Assembly: GCA_944472155.2 (NCBI GenBank)
Contig: OX235277.1
Coordinates: 10,178,804-10,242,803, forward strand
Origin: Trichobilharzia szidati
Taxonomy: Eukaryota > Platyhelminthes > Trematoda > Strigeidida > Schistosomatidae
Reading direction: 5' to 3'
Length of the DNA stretch: 64,000 nt
Below the pieces are notes generated by a model. It was not told the DNA's origin, searched no databases, and saw nothing but the letters and a program-made list of their open reading frames with translations. Numbering within the stretch: position 1 is the first letter of the stretch; each line of letters begins with the position of its first letter. This document shows positions 22,960 through 34,769 of the stretch, piece after piece. The position numbers were made by a program, and so were the translations under genes.

Positions 22960-23655
22960 GAATACTGCTCAGAAGCTTGAGTCTGGTGTTGAATTCCCTC
23001 TCTCACCACCATATTGTGTGGTTGTTTGTTAATGCGTGAAGTGCAATTGCTGAGCTTTTTTCTAAATTACTTATCTTCTCGGGGTCAACCATTCTTACCT
23101 TAGCTAAATTCTTATGTACCGACAATCTGACTACCCCCACCCGATCTACTAGTTTGACCTGTATAGTAGACCTCACAGTCATTGAGGGGTATTTTGTGAA
23201 TGATATTATTTTGTTTAATTGGGTCCACCGGGTCTTTTAGCCTACAGAGCTTGTCGCTGAGTGAGTTTGAATGCCACCCTAATTCCTGCACTATTAAGAA
23301 TCCTACGTAGGGAGGGCCTCAGATGTCCCCTCCTTATATAGTAAAACTACTGTAGATGCCTTAAATTCTCTCTTATTTATGTTATCATTACTAGTTTCAC
23401 AATTATTTTTATTTCGCTTTTCACTTTTCTTGATATTCCCAATGAATTTTATAGGATAGTTAGTTACTTAACACCAACGCCTCTTCTATCTGTTTTATTT
23501 CATCATTTAGGTCTTTCCTTGTGCTACTGCTCGGTTTGTTGTACACTTAACTAAGCCTGCCTTCACAGACTGATAACGGATGAGATGAATTAAAGTCTAA
23601 ATATCTATTAGCAGAATGCATTGGTTTTTTATAAACACTAGTGTGCACTGTACAC
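22960..23655 (-). mobile_element. PLE-A copy, minus strand
   Basis: Reading downward from 23655: RT thumb and linker pieces (TRKDLNDEIKQIEEAL near 23480-23530), then a degenerate GIY-YIG region (about 23060-23200). It is head-to-head with the plus-strand PLE-A that starts near 23656. The whole appears to be one inverted insertion product. Confidence 0.7.
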
Positions 23656-23671
23656 TAATGTACCAATCAAT

Positions 23672-24040
23672 ATGGAAGCCTTAGGAGCGATAAAATGGGA
23701 ACTAACTTCTGATCCTGAACTTAGTCATACGACAAAGTTGCCTATTGAGAGAATTATTTTAGGAATTCAGTTATTCTTCACATCTACTATCTTTAAATTC
23801 CAGGGCAAAGTATATAAACAAATAGATGGTATAGCAATAGGATCACCAATATCCTCTATCGAAGAAGATATCGCTATAGACAGCTGGGAAAATATTGTTC
23901 TGAATAGCTTTAACCCTACTCCAAAAATATGGTGGAGATACGTGAGTGATACTTTCACAGTGTTAAAAACAGAACACATCTCTAGGTTCTTGACACACAC
24001 AGATAAACTCACTAGTAGAGGGAGTAAAATTCACATTTGA
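23672..24040 (+). pseudogene. PLE-A reverse transcriptase palm fragment
   Basis: 122 codons from IERIILGIQLFFTSTIFKF through motif B (IDGIAIGSPISS) and YVSD to HTDKLTSRG, stopping at 24040. The first catalytic aspartate of the YVDD box is a serine-neighbour variant (S-D), so activity is unlikely. Confidence 0.78.
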
Positions 24041-24432
24041 ATCGGAAAATGAACAAAGAGAATTAGCAATGTTAGATTGTAAAAAAAAGGAACATAGGAA
24101 GGTAAACTGCACACTAGCGTTTATAAAAAGTCAACGCATTCTAATATTGGATATTTATACTTTAATTCATCTCATCCTTTATCTGTCTGTGAAGGCAGGG
24201 CTAGTTATAGGTGTCTAAGAAACCGAGCAATAGCACTAAGTGGTACAAGAAAAGACCTAAATGATGAAATGAAACAGATAGAAGAAGAAGCGTTAGTGTT
24301 AAATAATTTTTGAAATCAAGTAAACTGCAATCAAATAATTCCAACCTTCTTCACCTTGCCAAATCGCATATTGAAAAAGCAGAATAAAAGCTGCAACAAT
24401 TACTGCTGATTCATACATCTGCTTCTTCTGTT

Positions 24433-25239
24433 TTGTCGGAATTCTCTGTAATATGTCACATGAAATTCACTGCCTTCTGTGCATCCCTCGCTGGTAAAAC
24501 AAGAGCAAACATGCGCAAGAAGCTAGACAAATCACTTAATGACAACAAACTTGTAACTCCTTTCCCTGTTAATCCAGAGAAATACGTTGTCAGCGTATCT
24601 TCTATAACACTTTCATCACTACAGGAACAAGCCTTATCACTCGGACCTAAGTTTTGCGTTCCTCAAAAGTATTTCACAGAACTCGAAGTACATGTACAAT
24701 TTGAAAATCTGTATGACCAGTTGAAGCCTCTTACTCCCGCTTCTGAAGATCATCATAGTTGGTTCAAAGCAAAGTTAGTTGACATTGCTCACCAATTTTG
24801 CAATGGTCGTACATTTCAGAAAAGTATCTTAACATCTGAGCAATCTAAAGCGCTAAAAGAACTCAAACATAATACTGACATCGTTATCCTTAGACCAGTT
24901 GAAGGGTCTGGTGTAGTTATAATGGACAAAAGTGAATATAAAAGTAAAATGTTATGCATTCTTGGAAACACGGATAAATTTACAAGAGACTCCAGTCTGG
25001 AAGACGTGAAGAATGTACAAAATATGGTGACAAAAAATCTGGTAAAACTCTTAAACATGAATGCCATTAACAGAGAGAAATTCAATTCACTAAAGCCCAC
25101 GCAGTCCCAATTACCACACATGTATGATCTGCCCAAAATATGTAAAACCTTACATTCCTCTACGTCCCATAATGTCAATGTGCAGATCTTCAACCCACAA
25201 ACTTGCACAGTGGCTAGTGGGAATATTAGAGCCTATTAG
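24433..25239 (+). pseudogene. PLE-B N-terminal and RT-fingers ORF
   Basis: 268 codons with the PLE N-terminal signature (VSSITLSSLQEQALSLGPKF), the conserved LKELKHNTDIVILRPVEGSG and VVIMDKSEYKSKM block, and LPHMYDLPKICK at the end, where the frame shifts into the next segment (PLRPIMSMCRSSTHKLAQWL, from 25160). Expected full length would include RT and GIY-YIG. Confidence 0.82.
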
Positions 25240-25406
25240 AAGAAGCTTCTGTAAGTTCTCATTGAAAGATACTTTTGAGTTAATTGATTGTCTTGACCAA
25301 CGTTGATATAAGGGACAAAACCATGTTTTCCCTAGATGCTGATTCTTTATTTACAAATGTACCTCTTTTACAGACGGCTGACATTTTATGTGATTACATC
25401 TCTGAC

Positions 25407-25631
25407 GTCGGTGGCATAGCGGTTAGGATGTTTGCCGACCATGCACATGGTCCGGGGTTCAATCCCCGGCCGACGCACTTCTTTACCTCACTAAGCCAGA
25501 AATAATGCTGGTGAAGAGGAAAGGTTGGGCATGAGGCTAGCAACCTCATCCTGTAAAATAAACACTGCTACAGAAACTTCAAGCCACAAGCTTGAAGCCC
25601 TATGTTCTACTGTGGAACGTGAAGGAAAAAA
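25407..25631 (+). mobile_element. tRNA-derived SINE, alpha tail, copy 2, 11-bp TSD
   Basis: Complete copy: tRNA-like head (25407-25477, GTCGGTGGCATAGCGG...GGGGTTCAATCCCC), body with CTTTACCTCACTAAGCC, and tail GAAGCCCTATGTTCTACTG then A-rich end. Flanks ACATCTCTGAC (25396-25406) and ACATCCCTGAC (25632-25642) are an 11-bp TSD with one mismatch. It is inserted in the PLE-B RT. Confidence 0.88.
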
Positions 25632-26469
25632 ACATCCCTGACATCTATTTCCTATTACAAGTGTCCATATCTTATTTAAAAGAGTTACTGCTTCTATGTA
25701 CTAACAATGTTAAGTTTACATTCGTGGGCGAGCATTATCGCCAGATCGGCGGTATTGCTATGGAAAGACCCTAGGTCCATTGTTAGCTGATATATATATC
25801 GTATGTTGAGAACCTACTGGAGGAAGCAATTGGAAAAGTTTATTTTTATAAGAGATATGTAGATGACATAATAGTCATTTGTGATAAATCGACAGACGCC
25901 ATAGAGATCCTGAACCGGATCAACAGAGTATAAAAACAGTATATCGCTAACATACGTTAAAGAGAAAAATGGTCCCCTTCCATTTTTAGATGTACTCATA
26001 ACCCGCCGAGAAGATGGTTCAGTAAAACGATCTGTCTACAGGAAGTCCACATGGACGGGACAGTACCTAAATTATCATAGTTTCTGTCCACTACAGTATA
26101 AAAAGGCGATGGTTAAGTGTTTGTTCAAGCGCATTCACCGTATATGTACAGCCGATACAATCGAAGAAGAAAGACAACACCTCACTGAAATATTGTTAGA
26201 TAACAATTACCCACTGAGATTTATTAGACGTTACGGAAGTGTTAACCATAGAGCTCTACCAATCCAATCAGCTCCCAAAAAGGATGTGTACATATCCTTG
26301 CCGTTCAATGGTGATCAACAAAATTAAGTCACTGGACAGAGACTCAAGGCCACAATTTATACAACCTATTATGCAGTTAGACTTATCTTCATTGCGAAAA
26401 CGAGAACTATGCTGTCCTGTAAACCCTCACATTATCCGAACGATAGTGTCACATCCCACTGTGTTTATT

Positions 26470-26690
26470 AATTCACATGTATGTGTGGAGACACGTACAA
26501 AGGGAGGACCCATCGGTCTCTGCACGTTAGGGCTACAGAACACATTCCAAAGTGGCTGCAACAACAAATAAAATTGCCAGATACAAATGATCCCGGAAAT
26601 AGATGTCCAACATCATCTATAGCGAAGCATATTATAGAGACGGGTCATAAGGTTGATTTCAACAATGCCTTCAAGCCGTTATATTGAACA
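26470..26690 (+). pseudogene. GIY-YIG endonuclease domain of PLE-B (2.7-kb copy)
   Basis: Frame CMCGDTYKGRTHRSLHVRATEH then SIAKHIIETGHKVDF; the YIG glycine region reads YKG, so the Ile is lost. It follows the RT linker after a frameshift. Confidence 0.75.
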
Positions 26691-28082
26691 AGGTTGGGCC
26701 ACATACTTAAATTCATTGAAGCCTTAGCCATAAAAAGACTTAAACCTGCCTTGGTAGTCCAATTTAGAACCAAGGACCAATTTACTTCACTATATTTTCA
26801 ACCCCTTCTTTGCCTTGTTTTTTCTCCTTTTATCTTTCTTACCCACACCTTTTGCGTCTCCCTACCCATTATTTGTGACCTTGACCTGTACACAATCTGA
26901 CCTGTATTGTAAATATTCATGCCTTCTTGCTTTCTATAAAAACTGTGTATGACAAGTACGTGTGTCATCAGAATGTCCGAAATGTGTTGCGCCAATACAT
27001 TACACGTTTCAGATAAACTACGTCTTCTTATTGTGTTGTTGAAGTTAAATAACTATACTCTTAAGTTCATTAGTAAAATCAGAAAAGGCCAAAAGCAAAC
27101 TAATTGCGAAACTAATAATGACAACATAAAATAAGAGAGAATATTAGGCATCTACAGTAGTTTCACCACATAAGCAGGGTCATCTGAAACCCTACATAGG
27201 AATCTTAATAAAGCAGGAATCAGGGTGGCATTCAAATCTACAAACTCACTCAGGGACAAGCTCTTTAGGTTAAAGGACCTTGTAGATTGATCCAGTTAGA
27301 CAAAATAATATCCTTCACAAAATACCTTGCAATGACTGCGAGTGAGATCGACTCTACATAGGTCAAACTAGTAGATCGAGTGGGGATAGTCAGATTGTCG
27401 GAACATAAGAATTTAGCTAAGGTAAGAATGATTGACCTCAAGAAGATGAGAAATTTAGAAAAAAGCTCAGCAATTGCACCGCATGCATTAACATACAACC
27501 ACACAATGGGATGGTGGGAAAGGGTTAAAATTCTAAGAAGTAATTTATGTAGGTGGAGAGGGAGATTGATTACTGAATCCTGGTTCATCCAGTCTACAGC
27601 CAACACATGCAACAGAAGTGAGTCAACGCAAATACCAGAGATATGGAAGATATTATTATCAGTCAAATCGGATAATAAATAATGTTAAGGTGTAATAAAT
27701 TCCCATCATAACATTCTAACAAGTTATTCATTTATTTTACTATAAAAATATCTTATTTCCCATCTGATTGTATTTGATTGATAACACTGGTATTATTTCC
27801 GAATGTACTTTATCTTATTTTGATTTTACTCAAATGTCTAATCATTAATTTTACTCATGTATATGAATGAGGCAAAATAGTTGTTTGAGTGACTTCATAT
27901 GATTATGAGCAGCAATAAATTATGCTCGAAACGCCTTCAGTTAATATTACTTTGATTTATCAAAATAAAATGTTATACTCTACCACAGTGCCCAAGTTTC
28001 ATGCTTATGTCAGTTTGTTACACTGGGCTTGACAGTTTTTACGCACTTTGTTTACTCCACATTTGCTCAGATGTATTTTTTT

Positions 28083-28260
28083 TATTGTAGCTTGATTCCA
28101 CGCAGTATTTTTGGAATAATTATGGAATTCTCAGCATGTGATATCAGTAGCCCAAATTTTGCAGGCAAACCATTGATATCAGGTGTGCATCGACAGGGGA
28201 TCGAACCCCGGTCCATGTTCATGGTCGGCCAGAGTCGTAACCGCTGTGCCACCGAGGCAG
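28083..28260 (-). mobile_element. tRNA-derived SINE, beta tail, copy 2
   Basis: Minus strand: tRNA-like head at 28190-28260 (B box GGGGTTCGATCCCC) and the beta tail AGCATGTGATATC... on the plus strand to TTGTAGCTTGATTCC. Confidence 0.8.
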
Positions 28261-28578
28261 ACCAATTCAACTGTACAGTTGTTACCCTGACTTGATGACA
28301 GGGTTTGTGTAAATCAATGACGCAACGACCTACATGTGTTGAAACAAATGTCCCAATAGGCCCTAATATGCTAGAGGTGGTCTGTATAGAGATTATACCA
28401 AAGGAAGTTACCATTACAGTGTAAGTGACTGAGTTACACTGCTGGTAAATATTTTAAAACCGTTACTTAACTGGACTTGTGACACTTTGATAAAGATTAT
28501 ATCAAAATTCAACCAACAGTAAGGTGATCTCATTCGCATATCAAATGTTAAATAATCCTAATCTAGATATAATATGCA

Positions 28579-28844
28579 GGAAAAAATGGAGATGGATTGG
28601 CCACACTCTGAGGAAACCAGCAAGTGACATCACTAGACAAGCCCTCGAGTGGAACCCGAAAGGGAAGCGACGAGTTGGTCGTCCAAGGGTGACCTGGAGG
28701 AGATCATGTGAAGAGGAGATGAAAGCATGTGGGCAGACTTGGAGCCAGGTGAAAACTCTAGCAGAGAACCGAACGCAATGGAGACGCATGGCTGAAGCCC
28801 TATGTTCCTCTAGGAACTAAAGGAAATAATAATAATAATAATAA
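28579..28844 (+). mobile_element. RTE LINE copy 3, 266 bp, 15-bp TSD
   Basis: Only the last 266 bp of the RTE LINE. It encodes the C-terminal WIGHTLRKPASDITRQALEW and ENRTQWRRMAEALCSSRN, then GAAGCCCTATGTTC (28794-28807) and AAT repeats. TAGATATAATATGCA occurs at 28564-28578 and 28845-28859. The open frame of the C-terminus is intact. Confidence 0.92.
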
Positions 28845-29312
28845 TAGATATAATATGCACACTATACTACCATCAAACTCCCTTCAAGAATGTAGCCAAT
28901 GGCGAAGGTATAGAAGAATAAGGAAATTAGACAACACTCATCAATTCTACAGATGAGCTGGAACTCTAGTGAAAGACGACCAAAATCTCTTATTTCCTTT
29001 GAACTGTAAATGACAGTTTCAAAGCAAACGAAGGAAAATGAATAAGAATCAACTCATTGATCGCTCTAACGAAATCTGGAATGCTCCTCACACTGTAACT
29101 TTTCATACTCTAAAGAGAATAGATCGGATCGAGGTGTAAATGTGCTACATTGGGTACTCAACGGGACAAGTAAATATAGTATACGCTGTCACGTTAGACA
29201 TGTATTCCAAGTATAATCTTTGTTTAACTGACGCATGTCTAATGAACAGGTTCCTATTATTGTTTAATGTAAACTTTGGGACTGCGTACATAGTGATCAC
29301 TTCTCACCCATC

Positions 29313-29388
29313 AGCTACCGATATTGCATGCTGAGAATTTCATACTTGTACCGTAAAATACGGTGAGGAATCAAGCTGTAATCAAATT
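29313..29388 (+). mobile_element. SINE beta tail fragment
   Basis: 5'-truncated: only the tail (GCTACCGATATTGCATGCTG to CAAGCTGTAATCAAA). Confidence 0.65.
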
Positions 29389-29544
29389 AAACGGAAAACT
29401 AGGAGGAGAATCTTAAGAGTTATAAAACTTGAGTCCAATCTGCACATATATTCGAATAACTGGACATAAATGAGCATATTCTTTAATTCCTTCCAGACGA
29501 CAAAAATCTAATTCAGTCTTTATTTTAATGATGTGAGATGCTGA

Positions 29545-30060
29545 CTGGCTTCAACATAGAACTTTGCACAGAAATGCGGCAGTTCCACTGGCATCACAGG
29601 CCATGTAGCACACAAAGCAAGAGAAGAGAGTAAAGAGAGATAATAAACAGAAGTGGGAATAGGGGAAAAAGAACAGATATTTAGAAGGACAAAAGTTCTA
29701 TTGGATATGACAGATCACGAAGAGTGAATGCATCTGAGTCAGCCATTGAGAATGATTCTGAGACATATCACCGATTGTCTCCAGCCATTGATTCTCACCA
29801 TGGCGAGGAACCCAACGAGCCAATCAAGAAGTCTACACCCCCCCCCCAATGTAACAGACTGTTATGGATTTCATTGACTGATGAGGCGATGTTTTGGTTT
29901 GGCCACCACTGCCACTAGCTATTTTCCAATCTGACCCCGTCAGCTAGCATTGCCCGTCGAGGAAGGCGATGGTTACGCATACGTAACACATGTCCTAATC
30001 ATCTCAATCGATGTAACTTCACAACCTCGTCGATTGACTGACGCGACATACAGTAGGGGT
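29545..30060 (-). mobile_element. LINE-F 3' fragment 1
   Basis: Minus-strand 3' end of a LINE whose C-terminal protein shows WLGHVLRM and RLPRRA in better copies. The sequence matches 30165-30775 along its length; frames are broken. Confidence 0.6.
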
Positions 30061-30164
30061 AGAAATATGACATATCGGGAACAAAAATTATATTGAACTG
30101 TACTTTATCACCATGACCAAGTTTTACTTGAGTTAAGATCAATGTTGATTACGAATATCACAAG

Positions 30165-30775
30165 TCTCAGGCGTAGGATCTTATAATGGACAACGGATAG
30201 ATCCCGCTACAAAGCTTAGCTAAAGAATACTCCTTAGCATCAGACAGTCTGTCTGTTTTCGAAATAGGACTTTGCACTGATGTGCACCAGTTCAAGTCAC
30301 CACACTCCATGTAGCACACAAAGCAAGAGAAGAAAGTAGGAGAAATGTATAATACAGAGAGTAAACAGAGGTGTGAGACAAAGGAATAGTAATAACGAAG
30401 AACAAAACAGTTTAACTGGAAATCACAAGTCACAAGGAGTGGATGCATCTGCGCCACTGAGAACGATTTTGAGCCATGTCACCAATTGTTTCCAACCATT
30501 GGTTTTTACTGTCCCGAGGACCCCAACCAGGAAGTCTACACCTTCCAACGTGGCTGGCTGTCTTAAACTAACTGTTGTGGATTTCATTGACTGATGCCAT
30601 GTTTTGGTTTGACCACCGCTAGCTCTTTTCCAGCCTGACCTTATGTCAGTAAACCTTGCCCGTCGAGGAAGGCGATGACTAAGCATACGTAACACATGTC
30701 CTAACCATCCCAGTCGATGTAATTTCACAGTCTCGTCGACTGATTTCCCCTCCTTACCTAGCACTAGCATTAGAC
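30165..30775 (-). mobile_element. LINE-F 3' fragment 2
   Basis: Contains an open segment (30423-30770) reading GKEGKSVDETVKLHRLGWLG, then HVLRMLSHRLPRRARF and GGQTKTWHQSMKS. This is the region downstream of the RT in LINEs whose RT is cut off by 5' truncation. Confidence 0.72.
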
Positions 30776-31299
30776 AGTATATTGCATAAACTTATATAGG
30801 AGCCTGCAGTCATTTATTGTTTTTTAACTTAAGCACACAATAACAATTAATGAACGTCACCCATCTTTAAACGCTGAACTGGTACCCACCTGTCGCCACA
30901 GTAAAACTTGCAGATGGTAATAAGTTAGGGAAAAAGACCACCTTGAAAATATAATCCTATCACACTGTTGAACCTAATAGAGTAAGGCAGTAAAATACTG
31001 AACAGCATTTCGACAGTTACAGAGGTTAAGCATCACAGTAACACTGGGCTGTGTTAACACTGTGAATCAGTTATTCAATCCCACGTTCCAACGTCATCCC
31101 CTAAATTTTATAGAATTGGTATCCACTACGGAGGTCAACTGCAATGACATCGAATGCCATGAGATATAAATGCAACAGTAGGTTTACTGATAAACGTCAG
31201 TATCTGGGTTCGAATTACATGAATCAGGCAACTCATTCGCTAACTGAGTACACGAAAAGAGTAGACAAATAGCTCTAATGATAAACAGACACATAAGTG

Positions 31300-31640
31300 T
31301 ACGAGAAAAGAGGACATTTGAAAGAAGCTCAAAGACTTCGAGAATCATGATAATTGACCGCATTGGAGCATTCTCGAAGAGTGAATGCATCTACGCTATA
31401 CTGAAAATGCTTTTCAGACATGTCAGCAACAGTTTCCAGTCATCAGATCTTAGCATTTCATAGATCCCAGAGTTGGGTGTAGTCTAAACAACCTACTCGA
31501 CTTAAGCGAAGTATCAAAGATTTCATGGAATGATGCCACGTTTTCTTTGACTAGCTCTTAATCTTTTCCAACCTAATCCTTGTTCACCCAACATTGCTTA
31601 TCGAGGAAACTCTGTAACCCAGCTTCAAACCGTCTTCTGT
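31300..31640 (-). mobile_element. LINE-F 3' fragment 3, strongly decayed
   Basis: Same order of words as the neighbours (GAGTGAATGCATCT, ATTTCATGGAATGATGCC, TATCGAGGAAA) but many substitutions. Confidence 0.45.
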
Positions 31641-32114
31641 CATTCTAAACACTTCCAGAAGCAACACACTTCACACCAATTCTAAGACGTCACTTAGATA
31701 ACACCATTCTTTCACGAAGGTGGTGGCTCAGTATCCATAACATACTTCCCAAGCTAACTCAATAAACGGTCCTCAACTATATAAGCTTAATTACCTTCCT
31801 CATTTGTCCTCACCATTACTCTCGTACAATTCATGAAATGAATAGACTCTCACCTTCTAGTGCGCATCAAAGTCACCTACTCATTGACAAGCTGAGAAAA
31901 CATCTGTTAATTAGACATTGCATAGTCTGAAAGGCTAGTTAGTTAGTTACAGAGGGATCCGTATTCTATTTCTAGTGAAATCCTAACAAGATAAGACACT
32001 ACTTAAGCTCAAACCTCATTATTATTTTATTTTATTTAAACGCAGAATAAAACTTGGTACAATATGGCACCAAGAAAGATGTGCCACACAATAATAATAA
32101 AACAACATAGATTA

Positions 32115-32520
32115 AAAGTAAAACAAATTATAAGAAGAGAATGGATAAAGAACTTCATCTGGAAGGAAAACAGTCATGTTTAACAAGTTCAAACAGTATT
32201 CGTTAGCTATCATCAGGAAGGGAAGAAAGAAGGAAATTGAAACACGTTCGCCATTGACTACGATTTTTGGCCATATCCGATGGCGTCCCGAGATATCTCT
32301 CGGACCCCAACCAGGGAGTGGTGACCCACCAACCGATGCTAATCTAGTACAAAAGTCCTTCATCCCACGACGCCACGTCATGGACTGACCACCTCTCCAC
32401 CTTTTCCATCCCGTCCCACGGCTAGCGAACAGAGACCTGTACGGAAGCCTCTGGGATGACATTCGCAGCACATGTCCAAGCCACCGGAGCTGGTGTTCCC
32501 AGATGACGACACTCAATGAA
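32115..32520 (-). mobile_element. LINE-F-like 3' fragment 4 (divergent)
   Basis: Open segment 32112-32516 reads HQLRWLGHVLRMSSQRLPYR and GTGWKRWRGGQSMTW, the same domain but from a subfamily with different 3' sequence. Confidence 0.65.
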
Positions 32521-33079
32521 TGGTGATCTCAACTGTGTTCAAACACACGCCGCCAAACCTCAGAATTACTCACGCGATGATGTCATTGAACGCAAGCAAT
32601 CATCAACAAATGAAACCTTATTAGATATAGGGGAGGATTTTCGATTGACGGAAACACAACGCACGTCTCTAACATTGACCTACCCCTGTTGTGATCAACA
32701 GGGGACTGATGTTCAGACTAATTAAGAAAACTTCGGCCTGATAGAAATTCGGATCAGATAAGTCACATAGTTATACAAATCACTGCTATCATCGATGATC
32801 CCGAAACTCAAATAGCTAACATATTGTTTATTACCTCATCTACTTACAGAAAAGGTGCCACCACCTGATTCACTAGCCAATAAAACATTAAAGAATATAC
32901 TACCTAATATCCTGCTAATTTCACTGCTGTATAATAATTAGTTGTTGAGTCATATGGAAAAATACAATCCGTAGTTACGAGGACAATATTTTCTCCTGAC
33001 AATAAAACCGTTTAATAGCCCGACTACTACTCATGGCGAGAAGAAGAGTAGAAACTAGACACAGTAAATATCCTATAGA

Positions 33080-33660
33080 CGTGACTGACTTGTTTCAATG
33101 TAGAACTATGCACCGATGTACAGCAGTTCGAGTCGCCACATCTCACTTAACACATAAAGCAAGAAAGTAAAAAGAAATACAAAAAACAGAAACAGTAAGC
33201 AGAGATATGACGCAAAAAGAATAGTAATATGGAAGGAGAATAGTTCTGTTGGATATGACAAATCACAAAGAGTGAATGCATCTGAGTCAGGCATTCAGAA
33301 CGATTTTGAGCCATATCACCAATTGTCTCCAGTCGTTGGTCCTCACCGTCCCGAGGAACCTTACCAGCCAGTTACGAAGTCTACATCTCCCTACATGGAT
33401 GAAACTGACTGTTATGGATTTCATTGACTGAAGAAGCAATATCTTGATTCGACCACCACTGCTACTAGCTCTTTTCCTATCTGATCCTTTGTTAGCTAGC
33501 ATTGGCCGTCGAGGAAGGCGATGTCTAGACATACGTAACACATATCCTAACCATCTCAATCAATGGAACTTCAAAACTTACTCGGTCTATTTCTCCTCCT
33601 TACGTAGCACTCGACGCCTGACATCAATATTGCTCCTCCTACTATACCACCACACCGGAG
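33080..33660 (-). mobile_element. LINE-F 3' fragment 5
   Basis: Open segment 33287-33559 with MRWLGYVLRMSRHRLPRRP and a C-terminal NDWRQLVIWLKIVLNA; same 3' UTR words as fragments 1, 2 and 6. Confidence 0.68.
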
Positions 33661-34769
33661 ATAGAACGCAGGCATGTATGACCAAAGAGTTAGTTCGATA
33701 TACGCGCTGTATAAGCACTAAAGTAAGGTACTTGATGAGATTTTTGACGTCAGTTAGTTGCAAGTTTCAGACATAAAGTGAAGAACAAACGTAAGATTGA
33801 GCATAGAATTGGACTATTTCAAGATATAATACCATTAGAAAAAATGCAAAGAAACAAGATAGACGATGTTATAACACCAGACATGCATAGGTCCGGCGTA
33901 GAGAATACGTCATTTTGGAGTTAAGGTACGAATAGATCTGCACCATTAAAACAACTGAGTGATCTCAGTCTACAGACATGGTAGAAGTTGTATGCATCCC
34001 ATCACTACAGCTTGTCGGATCATGACGCACAGAGCAGCAGCCATCGTTCTCGCGACACGCACAAGAGTATATAAGCGCTCAACGACGAGGACCTGTACAG
34101 AAGCAAGCAGAGTTAGAAAAGGAGATACACTCTCCAGATAGAAAACTCACCAGTGAATCAGAACCTTAGAGCACTTTACCAAGGCTTCACTGAACTACTA
34201 AGTGTGCTAGCAATCATCCTTAATTTGCTAGTGTTAAGTTTCTGAAGATTATTCACAACGAAAATAGTTCACCAACTGTAATAGACAGACACTACATTAA
34301 CTTACGGAAACGCATATAAATCAGGAATTTTATCAATATTCTGTGAATGAAGCAACGCAGATCTTTACCACCACCCAATAGACACTATTTAACATTGGAA
34401 CGGCAACGAAGTAAGAACTAAGGTTTTCGAAATCCTACGGTCGGTCAGCATATCTCATAAACGCTTTAACGGCTATTTTTGAAACCACGTATTGTAAATA
34501 TGTAGCAGTCACATTTAGAAAACCACTAAGTGCTTGCCATAACTGAAAAGCAACTCATTATTCTTAAAAGTAATCCTCTCGTCAAGACCTAATGTTATCT
34601 TCGATGATGAATCCGGCTTTATGGTACTTGCTAAACCGATCACACTAATTAAGTTCGAAAGTCATGATTAGCTCTGAGTGAAATTCAAATGCACTAGCAG
34701 AGTAGTTCTGGACTGAAGTGCGTTACTGAACTTCTTGGGATGCGAACCTGAAGGAAAATCTGAGTCTCT
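33661..34769. other. no gene recognised
   Basis: Contains a TATATAA at 34068-34074 followed by sequence that could be a promoter or old LTR, but nothing recognisable downstream. Confidence 0.3.

Larger units (their letters stand above)
24307..27043 (+). mobile_element. PLE-B, nearly complete (2.7 kb), 9-bp TSD
   Basis: GTTAAATAA at 24298-24306 and 27044-27052 brackets the element. In order: N-terminal region (24433-25239), RT fingers and palm (25124-25390), a SINE (25407-25631), then palm with ELLLLCTNNVKFTF and YRQIGGIAM (25690-25760). YVDD follows at 25857-25868, then FLDVLITRREDGS (25983-26020), the linker, and GIY-YIG at 26470-26690. Several frameshifts and stops (for example near 25240, 25775, 25935, 26325) kill the frame. 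The most complete PLE in the window. Confidence 0.88.
23656..28012 (+). mobile_element. PLE-A copy, plus strand, split by PLE-B
   Basis: Left part 23656-24306 has RT palm with FKFQGKVYKQIDGIAIGSP (motif B) and WWRYVSDTFTVLKTEH, where YVSD replaces the catalytic YVDD. The right part 27044-28012 has the linker (LKLNNYTLKFISKI), a degenerate GIY-YIG and the terminal repeat with the GAAACGCC hairpin. The break coincides with a 9-bp TSD (GTTAAATAA) around PLE-B. Confidence 0.82.

Noticed and set aside
24816..25208. 130-codon minus-strand open frame
   Set aside because: Antisense of the PLE-B N-terminal ORF.
29878..29900. Hammerhead-like CTGATGAG
   Set aside because: No GAAA follows a stem; it is part of the LINE-F 3' region.
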